Shown: piece by piece, positions 27,351 through 35,443 of the stretch
How the letters are laid out: each line of letters begins with the position of its first letter
Numbering within the stretch: position 1 is the stretch's first letter
NCBI GenBank assembly: GCA_000987045.1
Contig: LAKY01000058.1
Coordinates: 62,001 to 126,000, forward strand
Direction: 5' to 3'
Length of the DNA: 64,000 bases
Source of the DNA: Clostridiales bacterium PH28_bin88
GTDB lineage: Bacteria > Bacillota > PH28-bin88
The notes under the pieces: generated by a model
What the model was told of the DNA's origin: nothing
The model's input: only the letters and a program-made list of their open reading frames with translations
The model's database searches: none
Made by a program: the position numbers and the translations under genes

Positions 27351-27545
27351 ATCACTTTGAAGATCTATACGCCTTACAATCAAGTCATTATATCATTTTC
27401 CACAATGCTGGTTGAACCAGGGGGAATTGCGGTAAATTCCGGTTTTCGCCATGGAGGAGCAGCCAGATGGTAACAGTTGCCTGTCACAATGGCCCTCAAG
27501 ATGATATAATCTGGTTGGCAGTGAAAATTGCCCCGGCCCGGCGGG

Positions 27546-27593
27546 CACCTCCTTCCCGGCCGTGGGGCGTGTGGCCTTGCGGGAAGGAGGTGG
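27546..27593 (+). promoter_or_regulatory. SD-sequestering inverted repeat in the leader of the 33-aa peptide
   Basis: CACCTCCTTCCCG (27546-27558) is the exact reverse complement of CGGGAAGGAGGTG (27580-27592), which contains the Shine-Dalgarno of the small ORF. The 13-bp stem with a 21-base loop would block ribosome access in the folded mRNA. Such anti-SD pairing is characteristic of type I toxin mRNAs and some leader-regulated genes. It is conserved exactly in the copy at 39337-39383. Confidence 0.75.
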
Positions 27594-27597
27594 AGCG

Positions 27598-27699
27598 ATG
27601 GGGAATATCCACGTTACCCTCAGTATAAGCGGTCCGGCTGTTGCCGTGGCCGTGTTCCTGTGGCTGACTATCCGCTGGATGTACCGGCGGACAAAGTGA
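27598..27699 (+). CDS. 33-residue single-TM peptide (type I toxin-like), copy 1
   Basis: A 33-codon ORF, ATG to TGA, preceded by a near-perfect AAGGAGGTG six bases upstream. The peptide has a short polar N-terminus (MGNIHVTLSISG), one hydrophobic stretch (PAVAVAVFLWLTI, about 13-25) and a basic tail ending RWMYRRTK. Size, one TM helix, a Lys/Arg-rich C-terminus and a structured leader are typical of Fst/TxpA/BsrG/holin-like toxins, but no named family is recognised. It differs from the second copy at two residues (Val19/Ala, Thr24/Ala). It is the only coding capacity of repeat B. Confidence 0.65.
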   Translation: MGNIHVTLSISGPAVAVAVFLWLTIRWMYRRTK

Positions 27700-27809
27700 G
27701 AAGGCTGGTGTACCCCCACCAACCTTCCCGGTAAACGGTTCCCGTGGCTTGAATAACGGGCCGCACGCCCTGCAGTCGGGTTCGCCTGCCGGCGGGCCCT
27801 TCTGCTTCT

Positions 27810-27838
27810 ATTATTATAGACCGGCAAAGGTTTGTCAA
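27810..27838 (-). promoter_or_regulatory. Leftward promoter-like pair at the 3' end of repeat B copy 2
   Basis: Minus strand: TTGACA (27838-27833), 17 bp, AATAAT (27815-27810). Transcription would start inside the element and run antisense through the 3' hairpins and the 33-aa ORF. The arrangement is like convergent type I toxin/antitoxin pairs. A similar TTGACA segment precedes the XhlA-like gene at 22386, so a remnant of that gene's promoter is the alternative reading. Confidence 0.45.
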
Positions 27839-27871
27839 TACATCCCAAGGAACTTCCCCAGGTTTAATCCC

Positions 27872-27928
27872 TTATTTTTTACGGAACTGGGCCAATTCCT
27901 CCCCGCTAATGTCCCTGGGTATTTTCAT
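27872..27928 (-). pseudogene. hicA remnant
   Basis: ATG 27928 opens an 18-codon frame starting MKIPRDISGEELAQF, which matches the N-terminus of HicA-type mRNA interferases, then stops. The rest of HicA (including its catalytic His region) is absent. The break lies next to the right end of repeat B copy 2 (27842), suggesting that arrival of the duplicated block destroyed the gene. Confidence 0.55.
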
Positions 27929-28032
27929 ACTGCAATGACCTCGTCCTTCAAAAAGTGGAGACGAATCATCTGAGGAAGATCTTTTTCTTCAAAGTGGCAT
28001 CGAACAGCATTCCTGAGGTCTCCCAGTGTGGC
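27925..28032 (-). pseudogene. hicB-like antitoxin remnant
   Basis: About 35 codons encode 'LRNAVRCHFEEKDLPQMIRL' and end '..KDEVIAV', the C-terminus of the small HicB-like proteins that accompany HicA. The stop overlaps the hicA ATG (ATGA), as in intact hicBA operons. The N-terminal half is missing; upstream the sequence is the 3' end of an FGGY kinase fragment. Confidence 0.5.
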
Positions 28033-28036
28033 TGAG

Positions 28037-28646
28037 TTATTCGCCGGGTTCCGCCAGGGAGTGGAGCTCCCTGTACAAGGGGCGAAGTCTATTATACATT
28101 TGGCGGTACACCTTGCGGTACAGGTCATCGTAGACCTTGGCCGTCACCGGGCGGGGATCAAAGGTCCGGCTTACCCGGGTCATTTCCCGTACCGCCGTTT
28201 GCAAGTCAGGGTACCAACCGGCTCCCAAGGCCGCCAGCATAGCCGCTCCCAGCCCGGAGGCCTCGTAAGTTGCCGGCCTGGCTGCGGGAATCCCGAATAT
28301 GTCGGCGGTGATCTGCATCATCTGATCGCTTCTGGATCCTCCCCCGCAGACGTAAAGTTCCCTTACCGGCACCCCGGTACGACTCTCGATGCGCTCCCGC
28401 CCCTCCCGGACAGCAAAGGCCAGCCCTTCCAGGATTGCCCGGTACAGGTGGGCCCTGGTGTGTCCCCCCTGGAAGCCGATCACCGCTCCCCTGGCTTCCA
28501 GACCGGGGTGCCTGAGTCCCGGAGACCAGTAAGGCTGCAATACCAGGCCCATGGACCCCGGGGGTATACCGGCCACCAGCCGGTCCAGCAGTTCTTCCGC
28601 GGCGATCCCCTCCTGCCGGGCCAGCACCCGCTCCTGCAAGACCTCA
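28037..28646 (-). pseudogene. FGGY-family carbohydrate kinase, C-terminal fragment
   Basis: About 200 codons covering only the FGGY C-terminal domain: 'LVLQPYWSPGLRHPGLEARG', 'GGHTRAHLYRAILEGLAFAV' and the ATP-binding 'VCGGGSRSDQMMQITADIFG'. The N-terminal sugar-binding domain (about 250-300 residues) is absent, so it cannot be a working kinase. Its 5' end meets the 5'-truncated EEP gene of the opposite strand at about 28640. Substrate unknown (xylulose/ribulose/glycerol-type family). Confidence 0.75.
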
Positions 28647-29239
28647 TTTCCCTGCAGGAAGTGAACAGGGGATGGAACCTGAGCGGTGGCGTGGATCTGG
28701 TTGCGTACCTGCGTTGGCGGTTCCCGGATTATTACGTCATCTACGGCCCCATGAACGGCGACCTGTGGGGAAACGTGATCATGAGCCGGTACCCGATGGG
28801 GGAATGGGGCAGCGAGTACTTTACCCTTGGCAAAAGCGACTTCCCCAGGGGATTCACCTGGGTTGAAATCCTCACCAGTGCCGGCGAGCTGTTATTCGTG
28901 ACCACCCACTTCTCGGCTTACGAGGGGTACGATGAGGACCGCATCTCTCAGTCCGTGGAACTGCTGGATTTCTGGAAGAACCGGCCCCGGACCGTCATTG
29001 CCGGAGACTTCAACTCCCGGCCGGGGGATGAGGCGATTAGAAAGCTGGTGGGGGGAGGACTGAAGGACGTTCCGGCCGAACACGGGCCAGGGGACACGTT
29101 CACTTTTCCCGCCGCGGCTCCGTATGAACGGATTGACTACATTTTCAGCAGCCCGGATGTTGCCTCTCTTTCCGCGCAAATACCCCGGACGACAAACTCC
29201 GATCACCTGCCGGTGGCGGCTACCCTTACCCTGCGTTAA
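28637..29239 (+). pseudogene. Endonuclease/exonuclease/phosphatase (EEP) family, 5'-truncated
   Basis: About 200 codons starting in 'DLISLQEVNRG' (metal-binding Glu) and continuing with 'GDFNSRPGD' and 'TTNSDHLPVAATL', the catalytic Asp/Asn and Asp-His motifs of the EEP fold. The N-terminal strand with the first Asn motif and any start codon with a ribosome-binding site are missing. The frame is accidentally open through the antisense of the FGGY fragment, which is not evidence of a longer gene. Confidence 0.7.
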
Positions 29240-29473
29240 AGGTTGGGGTGCCGGTAAGTTCCCCACATTTCATGCCCAAAGGAACTCCAAAGGGTTTTTG
29301 CACAACCTCCATGCGTCGATAATCTACGGCCCATCTTCCACCAAATACCTCCATATTTTCAATGAACAGGGTAGGATCAATTGAATTGACCCCACCCTGC
29401 GCTGCCCACGGTGCCTGGCTGCTGGTGACATTACCGGCTGAGTCGTAGGTGTAGTCCATGCGTCCACCCGTGT
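29226..29473 (-). pseudogene. Rhs/YD-repeat protein fragment
   Basis: A short minus-strand frame containing one YD/RHS repeat ('MDYTYDSAGNVTSSQAP') and about 60 unassigned residues. Whole Rhs proteins have many such repeats and over 1000 residues, so this is a relic. It fills the gap between the EEP fragment and the TRAP permease; its 3' end overlaps the EEP 3' end by a few bases. Confidence 0.45.
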
Positions 29474-31432
29474 TTACTTTTTAACTCGTTTCTTTTGCAA
29501 GAAATATACCAGGGCCAGTCCCGCCAGGCCCAAGACGTCGGTCAGCAGTCCGGGCTTGATCAGCCCCAGGGCTACCCCGTAAAGAAGGACAGTTTCCGCA
29601 ACCGTGGCATGGGTCAATAAGTACCTGGCGCCTGCGGCCCCCAGGGCTACCACTCCTATGATGGCGGTCAGCCCCGCCAGGATGCTGGCGCCGGCGTTAC
29701 CCGCTTGAAAGACCAGTTCCGGCGAGTAGACAAACATGAACGGCACGATGAAGGCCGCTATCCCCAGGCGCACCGCCGTCCACCCCACCTTGTCCGGGCT
29801 GGCCCCGGCGATACCCGCCCCCGCGAAGGCGGCCAGGGCAACCGGGGGAGTAATGTTGGAGATATTGCCGAAGTAGAAGGCAAACAGGTGGGCGGCAATG
29901 GGGTTCAGTCCCAACTTCACCAGGGTGGGCGCCGCCATGGTGGCAGCGACGATGTAAACGGCCGTGGTAGGCATCCCCATTCCCAGGATGATGCAGGTAA
30001 TCGCCGCCAGGACTAGGGTTAACATCAGGTTCCCCCCCGCCAGGCCGATAATGTTGTCTCCCAGTTTAATGCCCAGGCTGGTCATACTGCTGACCCCCAC
30101 AATGAAGCCCACCACCGCGCAGGCGATGGCGACGGTGATGGCGCCCTTGGCTCCACCCTCCAGGGCGGCCAGAAACTCTCGCCAGCTCAGCCGCGTACTT
30201 TTACGGAGGGAACTGACCAGGACCGCGGCAACAATGGCGTAGAAAGCGGAAAAGGTGGGAGTATATCCCTTCACCAGGAAATAAATGATTACCCCCAGCG
30301 GGATCAGCAGGTGGCCGCGTTCTTTCAATACGTTGCGGGTGTTGGGCAGTTGATCGGCGGGCAACCCCTTCAGCCCCGTCTTGACCGCCTCCAGGTGCAC
30401 CCCCACGTAACAGGCCAGGTAGTACAAGACTGCCGGAATTACCGCGGCCAGCATGATCACCTTGTAAGGCACGTTGAGGATCTCCGCCATGATAAAGGCC
30501 GCGGCCCCCATCACCGGAGGCATGATCTGGCCTCCCGTGGAAGCCACCGCTTCTACCGCACCGGCGAAATAGGGCTTGTAGCCCACGCTTTTCATCAGCG
30601 GGATGGTGAACGCCCCGGTAGTCGCCACGTTGGCCACGGCACTGCCGCTGATGGTGCCCATCAGGCCGCTGGCAAACACCGCCACCTTGGCCGGACCACC
30701 GGGCGAACGACCTGCCATGGCCAGGGAAATCTCGTTAATCAACTTGGCCATACCCGTCTCGCCCAGGAAGGCGCCAAAGAGGATAAACAGAAAAATATAG
30801 GTGGCCGAAACACCGATGGCTACCCCGAAAATACCATCGGTGGATAAGTAGAGCATTTCCAGGATCCGGTTGACTGTATAGCCCTGGTGGCCGAAGGACC
30901 CGGGTATGAGGTAGCCGAAGTAGGCATAGCCCAGAAAAAGCATTGCCAGGATTGGTAAAACCTTGCCGATACACCTCCGCCCCGCTTCCAGCACCATCAG
31001 GGCGGCCAGCACTGCAAAGGCATAGTCAGTGCTGTTGGCAAATCCCCCGCTGTACGCAAAGGCGTCATAACGCCATACAATGTAGACTCCGGCGGCAATA
31101 CTGCCGGCGGTAAAAATGAAGTCCAGGACCGTGGGACGGTCCCTGCGGGAATGCCTGCTGGCTGGAAATAATAAAAATGTGAGCACCAGGATCAAGGTGA
31201 GGTGGATAGCACGCATCTTGATGGCCGGCAAGACCCCGAAACTGGCCAGCCACAACTGGTACAACGACATGGCGATGGCTACCACCGAGGTAACCGTCCC
31301 CCAACGAGAAGACTTGGTGTACTTGCGATACTGGGATTCGACGTCGTATTTCTCAACAACCTCATCGATAACCTTCTGGTCGACCGCAGTGGCTAACCCC
31401 CCGGACCCCCCATGCTCTTTCATAGGAATCAT
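29474..31432 (-). CDS. TAXI-type TRAP transporter fused permease (4TM/12TM)
   Basis: 652-aa fusion of DctQ-like (4 TM) and DctM-like (12 TM) parts, as used by TAXI-family TRAP systems. Markers: 'LFGAFLGETGMAKLINEISL', 'SGLMGTISGSAVANVATTGAF', 'GGQIMPPVMGAAAFIMAEIL' and 'NISNITPPVALAAFAGAGIA'. ATG 31432 has AAAGGGGTGAC upstream. It is downstream of a TAXI binding-protein gene that carries a premature TAG, so the transporter may lack its receptor. The only regulator nearby is the LytS/LytR pair. Confidence 0.9.
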   Translation of the reverse strand: MIPMKEHGGSGGLATAVDQKVIDEVVEKYDVESQYRKYTKSSRWGTVTSVVAIAMSLYQLWLASFGVLPAIKMRAIHLTLILVLTFLLFPASRHSRRDRPTVLDFIFTAGSIAAGVYIVWRYDAFAYSGGFANSTDYAFAVLAALMVLEAGRRCIGKVLPILAMLFLGYAYFGYLIPGSFGHQGYTVNRILEMLYLSTDGIFGVAIGVSATYIFLFILFGAFLGETGMAKLINEISLAMAGRSPGGPAKVAVFASGLMGTISGSAVANVATTGAFTIPLMKSVGYKPYFAGAVEAVASTGGQIMPPVMGAAAFIMAEILNVPYKVIMLAAVIPAVLYYLACYVGVHLEAVKTGLKGLPADQLPNTRNVLKERGHLLIPLGVIIYFLVKGYTPTFSAFYAIVAAVLVSSLRKSTRLSWREFLAALEGGAKGAITVAIACAVVGFIVGVSSMTSLGIKLGDNIIGLAGGNLMLTLVLAAITCIILGMGMPTTAVYIVAATMAAPTLVKLGLNPIAAHLFAFYFGNISNITPPVALAAFAGAGIAGASPDKVGWTAVRLGIAAFIVPFMFVYSPELVFQAGNAGASILAGLTAIIGVVALGAAGARYLLTHATVAETVLLYGVALGLIKPGLLTDVLGLAGLALVYFLQKKRVKK

Positions 31433-31478
31433 GTCACCCCTTTATATTAGTTGCAGCCACCTATGGAAAGGAATCCCA

Positions 31479-31511
31479 CAGGACGGGGGTTAATCCCGCA
31501 CCCCCGTCCTG
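31479..31511. terminator. 11-bp hairpin between TAXI receptor and permease genes
   Basis: CAGGACGGGGG (31479-31489) / CCCCCGTCCTG (31501-31511), perfect arms, 11-base loop. There is no T run on the minus strand. Same position in the operon as the hairpins in the livK, dctP, tctC and second TAXI systems. Confidence 0.55.
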
Positions 31512-31543
31512 CAGGGTTGTATACGGATTTTTGTGTCGTTGCA

Positions 31544-32563
31544 CTAATTGGCGGGTACGTTCAATCCCTTTTCCTTAAAATACTTGGCCGCACCGGGATG
31601 CAGCGGTACACCCATCAAGCCGTTGAGGGCGTTTTCCAGCGTAATGTCCTTGGCCGCGCTGTGAGCGGCTACCAGGTCCGCCTTGTTCTCAAAGATCGCC
31701 CTGGTTAACTGGTAAATCAGTTCCTCGTCCAGGTCCGCCCTGGTCACCAGCAGGTTGGCCTGGGCCAACGTGTTGATGGGCTCGGTCTGACCCTTATAGG
31801 TGCCGGCGGGGATAGTGGTGGGATAATACCAGGGCATCTCCTTGACGATCTTCTCAACCATGTCGGGCGACAAAGACAGGAGCTTGACGTCGCTGCTGTT
31901 GGTCAGGTCCATGATGGCCGCGTTGGGCACACCGGCGGAAATCAGCGCCCCGTCGGTCTGGCCGTTCTTGATCAGCTCGACAGCTTCCGTAAAGCCGACA
32001 AAGTCTACCTTCATCACGTTCTTGTCGGCGTTGTAATCTATCCCGTGCACCTTCAGGATTTCCCGGGCGCTGGTTTCGGTACCGCTACCGGCGGCTCCCG
32101 GCACGAACCGTTTTCCTTTCAGGTCTTGCACGGACTTGATACCGGACTTGGCGGAAACCACGATCTGGACCACGTTGGGGTACATGGCGGTCATCACCCG
32201 CAGGTCCTTGTTGGCCCTTCCCTCGAACTTGTCCCTGCCGTTGTAGGCGTTACCCACCACCTGGTTCATGGACATCCCGATATGGGTTTCCTTCCTTTGA
32301 AGAAGGTTCATGTTCTGCACGCTGGCCTCGGTGGCCTGGGCGGACGCCCGGATATTGGGAACCTTGTTGTTCCACGTCTGGGCCATCCCGTTCCCCAGCA
32401 CATAGTACACACCGGTGGTGGTTCCGGTCGCCAGGTTAATGTCCCTCACCTTGGGGGCCTCCTGCTGGGCGGGCTAATCCGCCGGCTTTTGGCCGCCGCA
32501 ACCACCCAGTAACGCCGCGATCAAGAATAGCCCCAGCGCCACCCATATAAATCTTTTGTTCAT
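31544..32563 (-). pseudogene. TAXI-family TRAP solute receptor with in-frame TAG at codon 30
   Basis: ATG 32563 (GAGGTAAAGAA upstream) encodes a lipoprotein signal with lipobox LGGC at residues 19-22, then 'GGQKPAD' and TAG at 32476-32474, exactly where the linker continues 'PAQQEAPKV'. After the TAG the same frame gives an intact TAXI domain of about 300 residues ('INLATGTTTGVYYVLGNGMA', 'GAAGSGTETSAREILKVHG', 'VPLHPGAAKYFKEKG'). A CAG-to-TAG change in the linker would explain it. Alternatives are amber suppression/pyrrolysine or a sequencing error. Internal initiation at the GTG of 'VRDINLATG' would give a receptor without signal peptide. The domain itself shows no decay, so the mutation is recent or tolerated. 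Confidence 0.7.
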
Positions 32564-32897
32564 TTCTTTACCTCGCCTCCGGTGTTTTAACCAATCTCTG
32601 TTTTCGGATACAATCTTCTAATCTTCCTAATCGTCTGACTTGTTGAAGGCTACCCCTCCCCCCTTGCCTGTTGTCCTGTTGAGAAAAGTGTAAAGGGAAA
32701 CCCGGACAGCCGCAACGGAAAAAACAGCGACCTGTCGAAAAAGCCCTCCGAGTTGTTCGTGATCGGGCTTGAGTTGCAGACAAAAAAATGGTCTGAACCT
32801 AGACAACAAAAAAGACCCTCTCGCTGGTCCTCCATGAGGGAACTTTTATCCATGGGAAAACGCGAAGATTGTCCTGCCACGGACTCATGCAAGCGCC
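32564..32897 (-). other. Intergenic stretch after the LytR-type gene, with a weak terminator
   Basis: No convincing gene is seen in these 334 bp. A minus-strand stem CCCTC / GAGGG (about 32816-32840) followed by TCTTTTTTG may end the two-component operon. Other open frames here lack ribosome-binding sites and recognisable motifs. Confidence 0.4.
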
Positions 32898-33671
32898 TTA
32901 CAGGCCGAGCAGTTCGCGCAGGACTTTAGCGCGGGAACGGCTGACGGGAAGGGCGGTGCGCTTTTCGTCATTGACAACCAGCTTGTAAGTTCCGTTCGGG
33001 CCCGGGATGACCTCCCGGACATGGTCCAGGTTGACCACGTAGTTCCGGTGGCACCTGAAGAAGCCGCCGGTATTCCCCAGCCGCTCCACCAGTTTCTCGA
33101 ACGTCAGGTTCACGCTGTACTCGTGTTGCGGCGTTCTTATGTACACCAGGCCGTTTCGCGTAGAGGCCGAAACCAGCGACTCCGTGCCCAGGAGCACTAT
33201 CTTGCCTAGTTTGTTTACGGGAATCTTGCTCAACCCGCCCTTCGCCTGCCCGGTCCGGGCGAACTGTTCCGGACCCGCAGGTCCAAACCCCGACCGGTCC
33301 CCGCGCGCGAGGAGCCCCCTGATCTTGGCCAGGCAGGCTTCCAGCCGCTCCACTGTAATCGGCTTCAGGAGGTAATCCACCGCATTGGTTCCAAACGCCT
33401 CGAGGGCATACTCGTCGTAAGCGGTGGCGAATACTATCAAGGGCGATACCTTAAGTTCCGTGAGCATCACACCCATATCCAGACCATTCTGACCCGGCAT
33501 CTGGATGTCAAGAAACATCACATCGGGCTGCAAACGGCTAATCAGGGCAAGGGCGCCGCGGGCCGACGCAGCCTCCCCCACCACCTCTACGTCCTTGAAG
33601 CCAGATAAAAGGTATCTCAACTCTTCCCTCATCAAGTCCTCGTCGTCTACCACCACAACCCGTAACTTCAT
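32898..33671 (-). CDS. LytTR-family response regulator
   Basis: 257 aa: a receiver domain with the phospho-acceptor Asp55 (MFLDIQMPG), acidic Asp9/Asp10, the conserved Thr/Ala in 'VFATAY' and Lys in 'LLKPI', and a C-terminal LytTR DNA-binding domain ('FFRCHRNYVVNLDHVREV'). Its gene follows the LytS-like kinase by 39 bp. LytTR proteins bind pairs of short direct repeats; none was located with confidence. In Bacillus LytST controls pyruvate uptake, and BtsSR/YpdAB in E. coli sense pyruvate. A role in the adjacent TAXI transporter or hydroxy-acid genes is therefore reasonable (inference). Confidence 0.92.
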   Translation of the reverse strand: MKLRVVVVDDEDLMREELRYLLSGFKDVEVVGEAASARGALALISRLQPDVMFLDIQMPGQNGLDMGVMLTELKVSPLIVFATAYDEYALEAFGTNAVDYLLKPITVERLEACLAKIRGLLARGDRSGFGPAGPEQFARTGQAKGGLSKIPVNKLGKIVLLGTESLVSASTRNGLVYIRTPQHEYSVNLTFEKLVERLGNTGGFFRCHRNYVVNLDHVREVIPGPNGTYKLVVNDEKRTALPVSRSRAKVLRELLGL

Positions 33672-33710
33672 AGAGCCCCTTCACCCCCATGGGATCACTT
33701 CCAGCAAGGT

Positions 33711-35429
33711 CTACATCGCCACGCCGGTGATATTTTCGATTCCGCCCGCACCGGGCCGTTCACCGGGTATCCGTACGGTAACCGACGTTCCCCTCCCCGC
33801 GGCGCAGTCAATCTGCAGGCCGTATTTTTCCCCGTATAGTTTACAGAGCCGCTCGTTGACGTTGCTGAGCCCGATGCCCATGGATCTGGCCGTGAAGACA
33901 TCGGAGAGCTTTTCCGGCGGGATGCCCACGCCGTCGTCTTTCACTGTAACCCAGGTCTCCCCGCCCCTTTGCTCCACGGAAACCAGCAGTTTACCCCCCT
34001 CCTCCTTGGGCATCAACCCGTGCCTGATGGCGTTTTCCACCAGTGGCTGAATGGTGAAGGTAGGCAGCCGGGTGTCCAGGCAACCCGGGTCAACCCTGAT
34101 CTCCACCTCGATCTTTCTCCCGAACCTCACCTTCTCGATGGCGAGGTAGGCGTTCACGCATTCCATCTCTTGACTCAGGGTGACGAAATCGTCCTTGGTT
34201 TTCAGGCTCTTGCGAAGAAACTCGGAGAGGTTGATGAGCAGTTCCCTGGCCCGCTCCGGGTTAATCCGGCATAATACCACGACAGTGCTCAGGGTGTTGA
34301 AGAGGAAGTGCGGGTTCATCTGCGCCCGGAGCATTTTCAACTCCATCCTTGACGCCAGCTCGGCCTGCCGCTCCATCTCCACGAACCCCACCTGGGTGGC
34401 GATCAACTGCACAATTCCCGAGGCCACCTCGATGTCAAGGGGGCTGATGTCCCGCTCCTTTTCCTTCAGGAACTGTACTGTCCACAAAGCCCGGTTCTTG
34501 AAAACCAGGGGGGCCACCACCGCCGACCCCACGGTGAGGTCCGGCGGGAAACCCGTCAGCGCGTCTTTCGTTTCAACCACCACCACCCGCCGCGTGGAGA
34601 GCGCCTCCCGGACGGCCTCGCGGTTGATGGCGCATCCCTGGCGCGTCATATCCGCACCGCATCCCACATAGGCGAGGAGCTTCTCCGCGTCGGTAATCGC
34701 CACGGCGGATACGGGCATCGTCTCAAACACGATCTTGGCCACCTGCGCCGCCGCATCATTGTCCAGGCCATTCCTGGTGCAGCGGAGGATGCCGTTGGCA
34801 ATCTCCATCGCCTTGTGCGCCAGCGCCGCCCCCACCCGGACTTCCTTCCGCTTCACGCTCTCCAGGATGAAAATAAAGACCAGCGCCCCAAGGGTATTGG
34901 CCACGGTCATCGGCACACCCAGCACCGACTCAAGTCTGAGAGCAGCCGAAAAGGGCCTGGCCATCAACAGCACCAGCCCGCGCTGGAGGAGTTCCACACC
35001 CAGGGCGGTGAAAAACACCACGGGGATGGTCAACCGCCTCCCCCGGTAAAGATGATTGACCCCGCCCGCGATGGCTCCCCCGAAGACCGTACCCAGGGCG
35101 CAGGGGAGCGCGGTGAACCCTCCCAGGAGGTAGCGGTGAACCCCCCCGATCAGGCCCGCCCCGATCCCGACAACCGGCCCGCCCAGCAGTCCCCCGGTAA
35201 CAGCGCCGATGGCCCTGGTATTGGCAATCGCTCCCTGTACCGGCACCCCCAGGTAGGTACCCGCAATCGAAAGGGAACCAAAGAGGGCAATGGACAGCAG
35301 CGTGTTGGCCCGGCTCTTCCCCTCCCCCAGCACCAGCCTCCGGCATCTCCGCGAGTGGGCCAGGAAGTACGCCACCATCCCTATCAACGACATATCCTCG
35401 GTGAGGTCGAGGATCAGGTCCGGGGACAT
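33711..35429 (-). CDS. LytS-type sensor histidine kinase
   Basis: 572 aa: an N-terminal 5TM-LYT membrane domain (about 10-195, with 'NTRAIGAVTGGLLGGPVVGI'), a GAF-like domain (about 205-350), a His_kinase domain with His374 in 'QMNPHFLFNTLS', and HATPase_c ('QPLVENAIRHG', 'VTVKDDGVGIP', 'GIGLSNVNERL'). The frame is open to 35513, but ATG 35429 ('MSPDLILDLTEDMSLIG') is the normal LytS start and follows AAAGGGG. It is encoded just downstream of the extended GlcF copy, only 14 bp away, and may be read through from the fadR2-glcD-glcF transcript. Confidence 0.92.
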   Translation of the reverse strand: MSPDLILDLTEDMSLIGMVAYFLAHSRRCRRLVLGEGKSRANTLLSIALFGSLSIAGTYLGVPVQGAIANTRAIGAVTGGLLGGPVVGIGAGLIGGVHRYLLGGFTALPCALGTVFGGAIAGGVNHLYRGRRLTIPVVFFTALGVELLQRGLVLLMARPFSAALRLESVLGVPMTVANTLGALVFIFILESVKRKEVRVGAALAHKAMEIANGILRCTRNGLDNDAAAQVAKIVFETMPVSAVAITDAEKLLAYVGCGADMTRQGCAINREAVREALSTRRVVVVETKDALTGFPPDLTVGSAVVAPLVFKNRALWTVQFLKEKERDISPLDIEVASGIVQLIATQVGFVEMERQAELASRMELKMLRAQMNPHFLFNTLSTVVVLCRINPERARELLINLSEFLRKSLKTKDDFVTLSQEMECVNAYLAIEKVRFGRKIEVEIRVDPGCLDTRLPTFTIQPLVENAIRHGLMPKEEGGKLLVSVEQRGGETWVTVKDDGVGIPPEKLSDVFTARSMGIGLSNVNERLCKLYGEKYGLQIDCAAGRGTSVTVRIPGERPGAGGIENITGVAM

Positions 35430-35443
35430 GCTGCACCGCCCCT

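Larger units (their letters stand above)
27441..27842 (+). repeat. Repeat B, copy 2 (complete)
   Basis: About 400-bp element: conserved lead-in (AGGAGCAGCCAGATGG), a TATAAT-containing stretch (CAAGATGATATAATCTGG, about 27499-27516), a long inverted repeat that covers the Shine-Dalgarno, a 33-codon ORF, a 3' hairpin and GC-rich block, and a leftward promoter-like pair. Nearly identical to 39245-39633. It fills the 660-bp space between fadR and the hicA remnant, together with the terminator at 27325 and the fadR operator. Confidence 0.85.

Noticed and set aside
28028..29239. A long plus-strand open frame that would encode about 400 residues
   Set aside because: Its first half is the antisense of the FGGY kinase fragment and has no recognisable domain; only the part from about 28637 is homologous to EEP proteins, so I report a truncated gene.
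32650..32892. 80-codon minus-strand frame after the response regulator gene
   Set aside because: Phe/Ser-rich sequence without homology or ribosome-binding site, overlapping a terminator-like stem; probably non-coding.
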